NCBI GenBank assembly: GCA_016780775.1
Contig: JADHLI010000007.1
Span: forward strand, 46,768 to 110,767
DNA length: 64,000 nt
DNA from: Alphaproteobacteria bacterium
GTDB lineage: Bacteria; Pseudomonadota; Alphaproteobacteria; Puniceispirillales; Puniceispirillaceae
Reading direction: 5' to 3'
Below the pieces are notes generated by a model, which was not told the origin of the DNA, searched no databases, and saw only the letters and a program-made list of their open reading frames with translations. This document shows positions 9,208 to 18,132 of this stretch, piece by piece; the stretch's first letter is position 1, and each line of letters opens with the position of its first letter. Made by a program: the position numbers and the translations under genes.

Positions 9208-10808
9208 GACGATTTTCCGAACTTTTAGAGGCGCTGATTTTTTCGCCGCGCCGAACAGTAAAACTGGCTCATCTTTCTGGCTGGTTGCGCACAGCCCCGC
9301 ATCCAGACAGGGGGTGGGGACTTGCCGGGCTGACAGGCGATCTAAGCTTTGCGCATGTCAAAGCAGGGGTGGTGCGCGAGCTTGCGAGTGAGGTGAGCTC
9401 TCCAGAACTTTTTGCCCTTTCTTATGATTTTGTCGGCGACCTAGCAGAAACGGTAGCCCTGTTATGGCCTGCTAGCCTTGAGCAAAATAGCACGCAAGCC
9501 GCAGAAGATTTGCGCCTTTCTGCGATTATTACCAGTTTGCAAGACACGCCGCGTGCCAGTATCAAGCCGTTGCTAGCAGGATATATGGACAGGCTGAATG
9601 TGGCTGAGCGTTGGGCGTTATTAAAACTTGCCACAGGGGGGATGCGCGTGGGGGTGTCTGGGCGATTAGCACGCACAGCTCTTGCGCAGGCATTTGATAA
9701 AGATATTGCCGAAATTGAGGAAATCTGGCCCCTTATTTCTCCGCCCTATGATGATTTGTTTGATTGGTTGGAAGGGCGGGCGGCGCGCCCGCAAGCTGAT
9801 GGCCGCGCTGTCTTTCGCCCGATGATGCTTGCCCATCCTGTTGATGAGGAGAGCATGGGGGAGGGGTTTGTGCCAGCTGACTGGCAAGTAGAATGGAAAT
9901 GGGATGGCGCGCGCATCCAGCTGGTTAGTGCTGAGGATGGTGTGCGGCTATTTTCGCGCACTGGTGATGATATCTCTGCGAGCTTTCCTGAACTGATTAC
10001 CGAAATGTCATGGAAAGGGGTGTTAGACGGGGAAGTGCTGGCAGGCACGCCCGAAGATGTTGGCAGCTTCAATGACTTGCAGCAACGCTTAAACCGCAAG
10101 CGTGTGACCAGCCACATGCAACAGGATTTCCCCGTTTTTATTCGTGCCTATGACATATTATTTGCTGGTGATAACGATTTGCGCAATTTGCCGTTGTCGC
10201 AGCGGCGGCTAAAGCTCGAAGCAGAAATGACAGAAATAGATGCCCCAAAGCTAGATTTATCTGAACACTTGCCGGCAGCTGATTTTGAAAGTTTGCAGGC
10301 GATGAAAGAGCAGGCAGATCCAAGAATTGAAGGCATCATGCTGAAAAAGGCGGATAGCCTATATATTGCTGGCCGCCCAAAAGGATGTTGGTTTAAGCTG
10401 AAACGTGATCCAAAACATGCTGATCTGGTTGTCCTATATGCCCAGCGCGGTCATGGAAAACGCTCGTCATTTTATTCTGATTATACATTTGGGGCATGGC
10501 GCGAAGGTGAAAATGGGGCAGAGTTAGTACCTGTTTGCAAAGCCTATTCAGGTTTTTCAGATGCCGAATTACGCCAGCTTGATAAATTTGTTCGAAGCCA
10601 TACCATTAACAAGTTTGGCCCAGTACGCGAGGTGGAACATAAGCTGGTTGTCGAAATTGCCTTTGACCAGTTGCATAAATCGAAACGGCATAAATCAGGG
10701 ATTGCTATGCGGTTTCCGCGTTTTCATGCTATTCGCTGGGATAAACCTGCCGAGGAGGCAGATAATGTGGCCTATTTGCGAAGCTTTATTCCAGATGAAG
10801 ATACCTAG
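9204..10808 (+). CDS. ATP-dependent DNA ligase, ligase-associated repair type
   Basis: A 534-residue ATP-dependent ligase. The adenylation motif EWKWDGARIQL gives nucleophile Lys232, after an N-terminal DNA-binding domain of about 200 residues. Motifs III (FSRTGDDIS), IV (EGIMLKKAD) and V (WFKLKRD) are visible, followed by an OB-fold domain. The enzyme would seal nicks in repair and is not the main NAD-dependent replicative ligase. It overlaps the exonuclease gene by four bases, and its stop overlaps the convergent DUF2256 stop. Confidence 0.9.
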   Translation: MRRFSELLEALIFSPRRTVKLAHLSGWLRTAPHPDRGWGLAGLTGDLSFAHVKAGVVRELASEVSSPELFALSYDFVGDLAETVALLWPASLEQNSTQAAEDLRLSAIITSLQDTPRASIKPLLAGYMDRLNVAERWALLKLATGGMRVGVSGRLARTALAQAFDKDIAEIEEIWPLISPPYDDLFDWLEGRAARPQADGRAVFRPMMLAHPVDEESMGEGFVPADWQVEWKWDGARIQLVSAEDGVRLFSRTGDDISASFPELITEMSWKGVLDGEVLAGTPEDVGSFNDLQQRLNRKRVTSHMQQDFPVFIRAYDILFAGDNDLRNLPLSQRRLKLEAEMTEIDAPKLDLSEHLPAADFESLQAMKEQADPRIEGIMLKKADSLYIAGRPKGCWFKLKRDPKHADLVVLYAQRGHGKRSSFYSDYTFGAWREGENGAELVPVCKAYSGFSDAELRQLDKFVRSHTINKFGPVREVEHKLVVEIAFDQLHKSKRHKSGIAMRFPRFHAIRWDKPAEEADNVAYLRSFIPDEDT

Positions 10809-10969
10809 TCAGCTTTTTGCCTGCGGCATCGCTCAGAGCAATATTTTACCTGATCCCAATCGCGAGCCCATTTTTTACGCCAGGCAAAAGGTTTATGGCA
10901 GCTAACGCAGATTTTCTCGCCTAAATCGCCTTTACGTACCATTCTTTGATTATCTTTTTTATGCGCCAT
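10805..10969 (-). CDS. DUF2256 family small zinc-ribbon-like protein
   Basis: A 54-residue basic protein too short for the ORF track. It contains CVSCHKPFAWRKKW and a later YCSERCRR, a paired-cysteine arrangement that probably binds zinc and defines DUF2256. Members are often coded beside photolyase/cryptochrome or DNA repair genes; here the partner is the DNA ligase, whose stop codon it overlaps by four bases on the opposite strand. The function is unknown. The call rests on the Cys pattern, which I recognise with good confidence. Confidence 0.8.
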   Translation of the reverse strand: MAHKKDNQRMVRKGDLGEKICVSCHKPFAWRKKWARDWDQVKYCSERCRRQKAD

Positions 10970-11020
10970 CTGTTTTTATCTCTGCACAAGCGAAGGGGAT
11001 AGCCATAGGATTGCGTGCAT

Positions 11021-11200
11021 TTATGAGGGTTCTGTCTCACCCTCATATCGCAGGGTACAACTCCCTGTTAGGGTTTGGACCAGTAACGATTCTTTACATT
11101 TTGTCCAGCTAGGATCTGCCATATCTGACATCTCATTACGCCAGATGAGGGCTATCATCATTGCGGTCAGTAGTATCACTAAAATCCAGCGGGTGTTCAT
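11021..11200 (-). CDS. Small membrane-anchored hypothetical protein (59 aa)
   Basis: An ORF just under the track cut-off. It starts with an N-terminal hydrophobic helix (WILVILLTAMMIALIW) and continues with a short polar tail that has two Cys residues. A plausible ribosome binding site (AGGATAGAG) precedes the ATG. It lies between DUF2256 and ycgN on the same strand, in a 317-bp stretch with no other gene. I do not recognise a family. The positioned Shine-Dalgarno and clean helix-plus-tail layout suggest it is real. Confidence 0.45.
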   Translation of the reverse strand: MNTRWILVILLTAMMIALIWRNEMSDMADPSWTKCKESLLVQTLTGSCTLRYEGETEPS

Positions 11201-11286
11201 GTTGCTCTATCCTTGTTTGCTCTACCCTTATTTGCGCTACAATTGTTTACGCTATCTTTGTTTACCCTACCTTTATTTCATAGGCA

Positions 11287-11751
11287 TTATTCAGTATCCC
11301 AATCCACGATATGGTCAGGCATATCTGCATCGTCAACACTGCCTTCGGGAAAAATCCGTCCAGCGACTGAATGGCCTGCGCGTGCAACGCTATCTGGCGT
11401 TCCTGAAATAAGCGGATGCCAGTCTGCTAGGCCGCGCCCCTCATGCAGACGCCGATATGCACAGCTTTTTGGCATCCAGCTAATTTGACCAAGTGTTTCT
11501 GGTGTTAATACCACACAATCTGGCACATAGGTTTTGCGTTTCTCATAATTTTGGCATTGTGCTGAGGCGCAATCTAGTAATTTACAGCCTATATCGGTGC
11601 TATAGACCTCTTTTGTATCTATATCTTCTAGCTTTAGAACGCAGCATTTTCCGCAACCATCACATAGAGATTCCCATTCAGCTTGGCTCATCTCATCTAA
11701 AGATTTGGTCTCATAAAAAGGGGCGGCTGAATTTGATTTAGGCGCACTCAT
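11287..11751 (-). CDS. YcgN family cysteine cluster protein (UPF0260)
   Basis: A 154-residue protein of the YcgN/YkgJ-like group with the hallmark CDGCGKCC motif, followed by further conserved Cys residues (GCKLLDCASAQCQNY, VPDCVVL, SCAYRRL). These could bind a metal or Fe-S cluster; the cellular role is unknown. Its ATG overlaps the stop of the upstream CFA synthase by four bases, so the two are very probably cotranslated. Confidence 0.88.
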   Translation of the reverse strand: MSAPKSNSAAPFYETKSLDEMSQAEWESLCDGCGKCCVLKLEDIDTKEVYSTDIGCKLLDCASAQCQNYEKRKTYVPDCVVLTPETLGQISWMPKSCAYRRLHEGRGLADWHPLISGTPDSVARAGHSVAGRIFPEGSVDDADMPDHIVDWDTE

Positions 11752-13013
11752 AACAGCTTTAAAACTCTTTTTTCTTCATTAGCGATATAGTCTCTGGTCT
11801 GCGGCACATCTTCATGACGTCTAGCCAGCTGAATCTGGAATACCATGCCATGCGCATATCTGAAATAATTTTCACTACAAATAAGATAAAATCGCCACAT
11901 ACGGATAAAGGCTTCATCATAATGTTCTGGAAGCTGGTTCTTTTGCGCTTCAAAGCGCGCGCGCCAATGGTGCAGGGTTTCAGCGTAATGCAACCGCATT
12001 ATTTCAATATCAGTTACTTTTAGTGTCGTTTTTTCAATGGCCTGCATCATCTGCCGCAAGGTAGGCAGATAGCCACCGGGGAAAATATATCTAATAAGCC
12101 AGGGGCTGGTTGCACAAGGTCGGCCATTGCGGCCAATAGAATGGATAACTGCCACCCCATTATCGGCTAGATGCCGGTCGATAGAAGCCATAAATCTATT
12201 TAGATTCTGCTTGCCTACATGTTCGAGCATGCCAACTGAAATAATACGATCAAAGCGGCGATTTCCCAGTTTGCAGTAGTCACACAATTCCACTGATAGC
12301 TGTTTGTTAAGGCTCTTCTCCTCAATTAATTTTTTAAAATAAGCATATTGATTAGCGGATAAGGTAATACCCGTGATATTTAGAGTATCTGCGCATTTGG
12401 AGAGTGCGGTGGCAAGCCCGCCCCAACCGCAGCCAATATCCAAAACTTTCATGTTTTCTTGCAGATGAAGCTTGGCAGCCAATCTGGCCATTTTCTGTTT
12501 TTGCGCAATGTCTAGCGTATCGTCATTTGACTGAAAATAGGCGCATGAATATTGCCGGTTTTCATCTAAAAATAGATCAAATAGCTGGTCAGTTAAATCA
12601 TAATGATGGGCAACATTCTTGCGTGAGCGCCCGACCGGATTTAAAGATGCAAACCAGCCAATAACCTCCCAGAACTGGCAATAGATACGGCCAATCAGGC
12701 TATGGCGCCAGCTTTGCGTATTCTGGAATAAGAAGGCAACAAAATCTTCAAATGAGCCTTCTGTAATGGTCAACTCGCCGCGCATATAATATTCACCAAA
12801 CAGAGGGTCTGGACGCAATATGAGCGCCCATAAAGCAGCAGGGTGCTGCAGGCTAATCCCTATGCAGACCCCATTACTAGGCTGCTGCCTTTTTCTAATT
12901 TTCCAGACTCTGTTGCGCGGCGTAACCACGATATCTGGTTTGCCGGGAAGCGATATCTTTAGCTGTCCAGATGACAGCATATGCCGAAGAATGAGAATGG
13001 CTAGTCTGACCAT
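11748..13013 (-). CDS. cfa: Cyclopropane-fatty-acyl-phospholipid synthase (canonical active site)
   Basis: This 421-residue CFA synthase transfers the SAM methyl carbon to cis double bonds of phospholipid acyl chains at the inner membrane surface. The SAM motif VLDIGCGWGG is at residues 190-199. The catalytic residues known from E. coli Cfa are all present: Cys157 (RQYSCAYF), Glu264 (LEHVG), His291 (IHSIG) and Tyr343. This contrasts with the paralogue at 0.75-1.95 kb, which has lost the Cys and His. It overlaps ycgN by four bases and is divergent from mnmC. Cyclopropane formation usually protects membranes in stationary phase or under stress. Confidence 0.9.
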   Translation of the reverse strand: MVRLAILILRHMLSSGQLKISLPGKPDIVVTPRNRVWKIRKRQQPSNGVCIGISLQHPAALWALILRPDPLFGEYYMRGELTITEGSFEDFVAFLFQNTQSWRHSLIGRIYCQFWEVIGWFASLNPVGRSRKNVAHHYDLTDQLFDLFLDENRQYSCAYFQSNDDTLDIAQKQKMARLAAKLHLQENMKVLDIGCGWGGLATALSKCADTLNITGITLSANQYAYFKKLIEEKSLNKQLSVELCDYCKLGNRRFDRIISVGMLEHVGKQNLNRFMASIDRHLADNGVAVIHSIGRNGRPCATSPWLIRYIFPGGYLPTLRQMMQAIEKTTLKVTDIEIMRLHYAETLHHWRARFEAQKNQLPEHYDEAFIRMWRFYLICSENYFRYAHGMVFQIQLARRHEDVPQTRDYIANEEKRVLKLL

Positions 13014-13221
13014 ATCGCTATCTCAGTAAAATCCATCAGCCTTACAATAATAAAAGGTTTTTCCCCTTCCAATGGGGTACTTCCTTTTGTTTTTCCAAGA
13101 GATGGGTAAACATGCCATCCCTATGCTTAAGTATAGCGGCATTAATACTTTCAGCCGCATGCGAATTAAACCCAATTTCAGATGCAGACAAATTCCGGCA
13201 ATACTGCTAGAGATAAGCGTC

Positions 13222-15030
13222 ATGGAACAACAGCCTCTGCCGCAATTACCGCCTGCTTCTGTCTCTTTTGATGACGGAATTTTGCGCGCTATTGATGTGG
13301 GGGATGTATATTTCTCCGCGGAAGATGGGCTAGCTGAAAGCCGTTATGTATTTGTTGATGGCAGCGGGGCTTTAAATGCGCTAGCAGATGCCTCTCACCT
13401 CACCATTGCAGAAACTGGATTTGGAACAGGGCTGAACCTGTTGGCTCTGTGCGAGGCGATCGCTGCGTCTAATAGCAGATGTCAAATAGATTATATCAGC
13501 TTTGAAGGGGCGCCGCTGGATGCAAAAGATGCACGTTATGCGCATGATGCCTTTCCTGAATTAGCCAGCCTCTCAGATGATTTGATAGCAAACTGGCCGC
13601 GCCGCTGGCACGGGGTGCATCGTTTTTCCATGCTAGGGGGGCAGGTGCGGGTGCAGCTTCATTATGGGCAGGCACAAGACACTTTGCCCCGCTTATCTTT
13701 TGCGGCTGATTTCTGGTTTTTGGACGGATTTGCCCCAGCAAAAAATCCTGAACTTTGGTCACAACCTGTTTGCCATGAGATAGCTCGGCTGTCCAAAAAA
13801 GGAACAAGGTTGGCAAGTTTTACCGTTGCACGGCAGGCCCGCACCCATCTAAGCGAAGCAGGCTTTCACCTTGAAAAGGCCCCAGGCTTTGGGCGCAAGC
13901 GCGATATGCTAAAAGGTGTTTATGATAAGGGATTTATCCGCACGCAAACTCGTCCAGCTGAACAGGTAGCCATAATTGGCGGCGGAATAGCTGGTGCGGC
14001 GATGGCACATGCGCTGACACAGCTAAATATTCCCCATTTCATCCTTGAGCAGGCAGAAAAGATAGCTACTGCCGCTTCTGGTAATCCGGCAGGATTATTA
14101 GTGCCGTTTTTAAGTGTTGGGGATATGCCGGCCGCGCGGCTATCTATTTCTGCGCTCGCGGACGCACGAAAATTTGCTGAATTGCATCAGCTTATTATCT
14201 CTTCAGGTGTTGTGAGCCTAGATTTTTCAGAACGAAAAGCTTCCCGGCAATCTAAATTAGCCGCACAAGGCTTTCCAGAGGATCTAGCTACCTTTCTTGC
14301 GCCTAAGGATGTTGCCCATAAGATTGGGATCGATATTGGCATGGGCGGGTTATATCATTCTGCTGGCGGGGTGGTCTCGCCGCCTGACTATTGCGCGGCG
14401 CTGATGGCTGATAGCCCTGTTTATACCAATGCTGCGGTGGCTGGGGTAAGCGGTGAAGAGGGGGACTGGCAAATTAGGTGCCATAACGACCAACATTTCA
14501 ACGCAAGCCACATCATTTATTGCGGCGGTGCGGCAACCCCGCAGCTTATAGGTAGCGGCTTTCTGCCAAAAAAGCAGTTTCAAATAACCTCTGGCCAGCT
14601 AAGCTATATGCCGCAGAATACAGCCCTATCCCCGCTTAAAATGGCCATAAATTATTCTGGCTATTTGCTGCCATGCGGGGCAGGGGTGCAAATCGCTGGG
14701 GCAGGCTTTGATCCCGATGAGCGAAGAGAGGTTACCAAAGAAGGTCATCACCAAAATCTCGCGCTGATGCCTGAGGCATTAAAAAGCCTTGCTGCGTCTC
14801 CTGATAGCTATTCAGGGCGGCGTGCGTTGCGCCTTGCTGTAGCGGATAGGCTGCCTGTTGCTGGCGAGATAACAGATACCAGATATATGCTCACTGCTCT
14901 TGGCGCGCGCGGTCTAACCCTTGCTGGGTTGTTGGCACATAGCCTTGCTTGCCGGATAGGTGGCAGGCCTGATTTTTTAGAACAACCGCTGGTAGCCGCA
15001 TTATTGCCAGAACGGCTTAGAGACCTATAG
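13222..15030 (+). CDS. mnmC: Bifunctional tRNA mnm5U34 biosynthesis protein MnmC
   Basis: A two-domain protein. The N-terminal SAM methyltransferase (MnmD; ETGFGTGLNLLAL, then DFWFLDGFAPAKNP) is followed by an FAD oxidoreductase opening with VAIIGGGIAGAAMAHAL. It completes 5-methylaminomethyl-uridine at the tRNA wobble position by removing the carboxymethyl group and then methylating the amine. The track start adds 50 residues unlike the family; I place the start at the ATG reading MEQQPLPQLPP, giving 602 residues. It stands alone, convergent with an SDR gene 18 bp away. Confidence 0.9.
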   Translation: MEQQPLPQLPPASVSFDDGILRAIDVGDVYFSAEDGLAESRYVFVDGSGALNALADASHLTIAETGFGTGLNLLALCEAIAASNSRCQIDYISFEGAPLDAKDARYAHDAFPELASLSDDLIANWPRRWHGVHRFSMLGGQVRVQLHYGQAQDTLPRLSFAADFWFLDGFAPAKNPELWSQPVCHEIARLSKKGTRLASFTVARQARTHLSEAGFHLEKAPGFGRKRDMLKGVYDKGFIRTQTRPAEQVAIIGGGIAGAAMAHALTQLNIPHFILEQAEKIATAASGNPAGLLVPFLSVGDMPAARLSISALADARKFAELHQLIISSGVVSLDFSERKASRQSKLAAQGFPEDLATFLAPKDVAHKIGIDIGMGGLYHSAGGVVSPPDYCAALMADSPVYTNAAVAGVSGEEGDWQIRCHNDQHFNASHIIYCGGAATPQLIGSGFLPKKQFQITSGQLSYMPQNTALSPLKMAINYSGYLLPCGAGVQIAGAGFDPDERREVTKEGHHQNLALMPEALKSLAASPDSYSGRRALRLAVADRLPVAGEITDTRYMLTALGARGLTLAGLLAHSLACRIGGRPDFLEQPLVAALLPERLRDL

Positions 15031-15048
15031 GCCTATATAACAGGGCAG

Positions 15049-15765
15049 TTAAATAAGATCAGCAGCACGGTAGCGCTCACCTTGGCTGGTACATTCGCCA
15101 CTTAGCATCCAAACAAAGGCAGGGGCTATATCCTCGGGCGTTGGCAAGGTATCTGGATTTTCGCCAGGAAAAGCTGCGGCGCGCATCGCCGTTTTCGTAC
15201 CACCCGGATTTAGCATATTAATACGCAGATTAGTTTGCTCGCTTTCAGCTGCCCACACTCTGCCCATCGCTTCCAGCCCAGCTTTAGATACAGCATAACC
15301 GCCCCAGAAGGCATGCGCACCATGGGCGACTGTGCTGGATACCAGAACCGCTCTTCCTGCGTGTGATCGGCGTAAAAGCGGATCAAGGGCGGCAATTTGA
15401 TGCCAGACAGAAACCAGATTAATATCAATAGTGCGTTCAAAAACTTCACTATCAATATGGGGCATTGGCGCCATTTGCCCAAGCTGGCCAGCATTTGCTA
15501 CAAATCCATCTAAGCGTCCCCAACGGTTGCCAATCGCTTGTGCTAATCGCGGCATCGCTTCATGATCGCTCTGGTCAAGTTCAACAATGGTGGCCTGCCC
15601 GCCAGCCTTGCTAATCTCATCGTCAAGTTCTTCAAGACCAGCAACGGTTCGGGCTGTAATAATAAGTTCTGCTCCTGCATCTGCGCATGCAAGCGCAGCT
15701 GCCCTTCCAATACCACGGCTAGCCCCAGTGATTAAAACAACCTTATCAGATAAAATTTGTGACAT
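15049..15765 (-). CDS. SDR family NAD(P)-dependent oxidoreductase
   Basis: A 238-residue classical short-chain dehydrogenase with the nucleotide motif TGASRGIGRA (residues 14-23), NAG at the end of beta4, and the catalytic Ser...YxxxK pattern (VSSTVAHGAHAFWGGYAVSK). The sequence resembles the YciK-like group; the substrate cannot be told. It follows purF by about 46 bp on the same strand, the usual place of such an SDR in alphaproteobacterial cvpA-purF loci, so it is probably the last gene of that transcript. Confidence 0.85.
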   Translation of the reverse strand: MSQILSDKVVLITGASRGIGRAAALACADAGAELIITARTVAGLEELDDEISKAGGQATIVELDQSDHEAMPRLAQAIGNRWGRLDGFVANAGQLGQMAPMPHIDSEVFERTIDINLVSVWHQIAALDPLLRRSHAGRAVLVSSTVAHGAHAFWGGYAVSKAGLEAMGRVWAAESEQTNLRINMLNPGGTKTAMRAAAFPGENPDTLPTPEDIAPAFVWMLSGECTSQGERYRAADLI

Positions 15766-15811
15766 GGCTCAGGGTTTGATCCTTGAAATTTATTGAAAAT
15801 CTTAACCTTAT

Positions 15812-17254
15812 TCAGGCTATCTTATTATAGCTGGTCTCAATAACCGGATACTCACCAGTAAAGCAAGCATCACAAAATTGTGGCAGATCAGGGTTTCTTG
15901 CTTTCTCCCCCATCGCACGATATAGCCCGTCAATGGATATAAAGGCTAGGCTGTCAGCACCAATCTCGGCGCACATTTCCTTTATGGTCAATTTTGCCGC
16001 CATCAATTTATCTTTTTCAGGCGTATCCACACCATAAAAACATGGGTTAGTGGTGGGCGGGCTTGCTATGCGCATATGCACCGATTTTGCACCAGCTTCA
16101 CGCATCATTGTAACGATTTTGCGTGAGGTTGTGCCTCTGACAATCGAATCATCCACCAAGATAATATCCTTGCCAGCAACAATCTCAGAATTGGCGTTAT
16201 GCTTCATCATTACGCCAGAAGTTCGCCCTGCTTCGGTGGGTTGGATAAAGGTGCGCCCAACATAATGGTTGCGAATAATGCCAAGCTCAAAAGGAATACC
16301 AGATTGCTGGGCATAGCCAAGTGCTGCGGGTACGCCCGAATCAGGTACAGGTACAACCAAATCAGCTGCGATATTTGCCTCTTTAGCAAGCTCACCGCCA
16401 ATATCCTTGCGGGCCTGATAAACTGACCGACCTTCAAGGGAGGAATCTGGGCGCGCAAAATAAATATATTCAAAAATACAGAAACGCGAGGGCTTTTTGG
16501 TGCTTATTTTATGGCTTTTTATACCGTCTTTAGAGATGACCACCATTTCGGCAGGCTCAATATCACGGATAAATTTTGCGCCAATAATATCAAGGGCGCA
16601 TGTCTCAGAAGCCAGAATATAGGCATCACCCAGCTTGCCCAAGATAAGCGGACGTATTCCGTTTGGATCGCGCACGCCTATCAGTTGATCATCGACCACA
16701 CTAACCAGCGCATAAGCCCCGGACACTTGTTGCAAGGCTTCGGTTAGCCGGCCAACGGGATCATTCTGGTGTGAGCGGGCAACCAGATGGATAATTACTT
16801 CAGTATCGGTGGTGGATTGGAACAGGCTGCCAGTTTCCACAAGGCTGGTGCGCAAGCGTTCGGCATTAATCAAATTGCCATTATGGGCAATGGCAAAATT
16901 GCCAAAACCCATTTCTGTCAGGAAAGGCTGGATATTGCGTACTTCATTCAAACCAGTGGTCGAATAGCGGTTATGGCCAATGGCAACATGGCCTTTTAAA
17001 TCGTTTAAGGTTTTGGAGCCAGCGCTAAAATTCTCACCAACATGACCTATCCCTTTGAAATAGTTGAACTTTTCGCCATCAAAGCTAACCATGCCAGTGG
17101 CTTCTTGTCCGCGATGTTGCAATGCATGCAATCCAAGTGCGGTAAGCAGATGTGCTTCGCTATTGCCATAGATTCCAAAAACAGCGCATTCTTCTTGCAA
17201 GCTGTCTTGGTTATGCCCGTCACTTTCAGGCAGGTCAGCTAGTCGTTTCATCAT
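15812..17254 (-). CDS. purF: Amidophosphoribosyltransferase PurF
   Basis: First enzyme of de novo purine synthesis: it makes 5-phosphoribosylamine from PRPP and glutamine. The 480-residue protein has a short propeptide ending at Glu22, before catalytic Cys23 (QEECAVFGI). It has the PRPP-binding motif ILVDDSIVRGTTS. Cys residues in SRFCIFEYIYFARP, NPCFYGVD and FCDACFTG match the Fe-S-cluster-containing Bacillus type. Two ATG codons stand in tandem at the start. It follows cvpA, as in many proteobacteria. Confidence 0.96.
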   Translation of the reverse strand: MMKRLADLPESDGHNQDSLQEECAVFGIYGNSEAHLLTALGLHALQHRGQEATGMVSFDGEKFNYFKGIGHVGENFSAGSKTLNDLKGHVAIGHNRYSTTGLNEVRNIQPFLTEMGFGNFAIAHNGNLINAERLRTSLVETGSLFQSTTDTEVIIHLVARSHQNDPVGRLTEALQQVSGAYALVSVVDDQLIGVRDPNGIRPLILGKLGDAYILASETCALDIIGAKFIRDIEPAEMVVISKDGIKSHKISTKKPSRFCIFEYIYFARPDSSLEGRSVYQARKDIGGELAKEANIAADLVVPVPDSGVPAALGYAQQSGIPFELGIIRNHYVGRTFIQPTEAGRTSGVMMKHNANSEIVAGKDIILVDDSIVRGTTSRKIVTMMREAGAKSVHMRIASPPTTNPCFYGVDTPEKDKLMAAKLTIKEMCAEIGADSLAFISIDGLYRAMGEKARNPDLPQFCDACFTGEYPVIETSYNKIA

Positions 17255-17380
17255 CTCATTAAACCGGTATCTGAACGCACATATTCTGGAAGGCTGAAGC
17301 GTAGCATACCCCTCTTGCGGCGTCTATTGCCTGAAGTCTTACAGGATATAAAAACACCTAGTTTTTTATAAGCTGCGTGG

Positions 17381-18031
17381 TTAATTTTTTTCATCTGCAA
17401 GCAGGTCAAGCTTATCGGCTGCATCTTCTGCACCTTCAGTAACCGCATTCCCTATCTCATTGCCTATCTCATTGCCTAGGTCTGGTGTGTCCATATCAAG
17501 GCGAATGGCGTCAAGGCTTTCTGTTATAATGGAAGGCAGCAGGGTGCTATCCTGAACAGAGCTGATAAGGCTACTTATATAAGGTCTGCTCTCGCTGTTT
17601 AAAATGCCGTCCTCTAAATCACTTTCCTCGCCAGCATAAATCACACAGCCGCTATAAAGAATCATGGAGAATAGCACACCGCGTAATATGCCGAACAATA
17701 TACCAAACCAGGTATCAAGCGCGCCTAGCCCAGCACGCTTCAGACCAGGCGATATCAGCGATGCTAGGATGAACCAGATAACAATGCTGCCAGCAAAAGG
17801 TAGCGCCCATGCTAGGATTTCAGTAAGCCCTTCCACTTTAATGAAGGCAGATAGCCATGAGCTGATAGTTGGTGCGGTGGTTACGGCGATAAAAACAGCT
17901 AAGACCCATCCTGCCAGACCTAAAAACTCGCGTGTCATCCCGCGTAACATTGAAAATACTGCTGATATGCCGATGGTAAATAGAACTATATAGTCGAAAT
18001 AGGTTAAGTTGCTAAAATCAAATGCAGGCAT
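17381..18031 (-). CDS. cvpA: CvpA family membrane protein
   Basis: A 216-residue inner-membrane protein with four predicted hydrophobic helices in the first 125 residues, including the conserved RGMTREFLGLAGWVLA segment. The tail is acidic and low in complexity, with a short NEIGNEIGN duplication. CvpA proteins affect colicin V production, purine-linked growth and envelope tolerance by an unknown mechanism. The radA-cvpA-purF order is conserved in Alphaproteobacteria. Confidence 0.9.
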   Translation of the reverse strand: MPAFDFSNLTYFDYIVLFTIGISAVFSMLRGMTREFLGLAGWVLAVFIAVTTAPTISSWLSAFIKVEGLTEILAWALPFAGSIVIWFILASLISPGLKRAGLGALDTWFGILFGILRGVLFSMILYSGCVIYAGEESDLEDGILNSESRPYISSLISSVQDSTLLPSIITESLDAIRLDMDTPDLGNEIGNEIGNAVTEGAEDAADKLDLLADEKN

Positions 18032-18132
18032 TATTTAGCCCTCTCTAGCTGTTAGGCTATCGCATATTGGCAAAGATAAACGCCGTTCCAGAATAGAACA
18101 GATACAGCGAAAAATGCAGCATTTATTACCCA

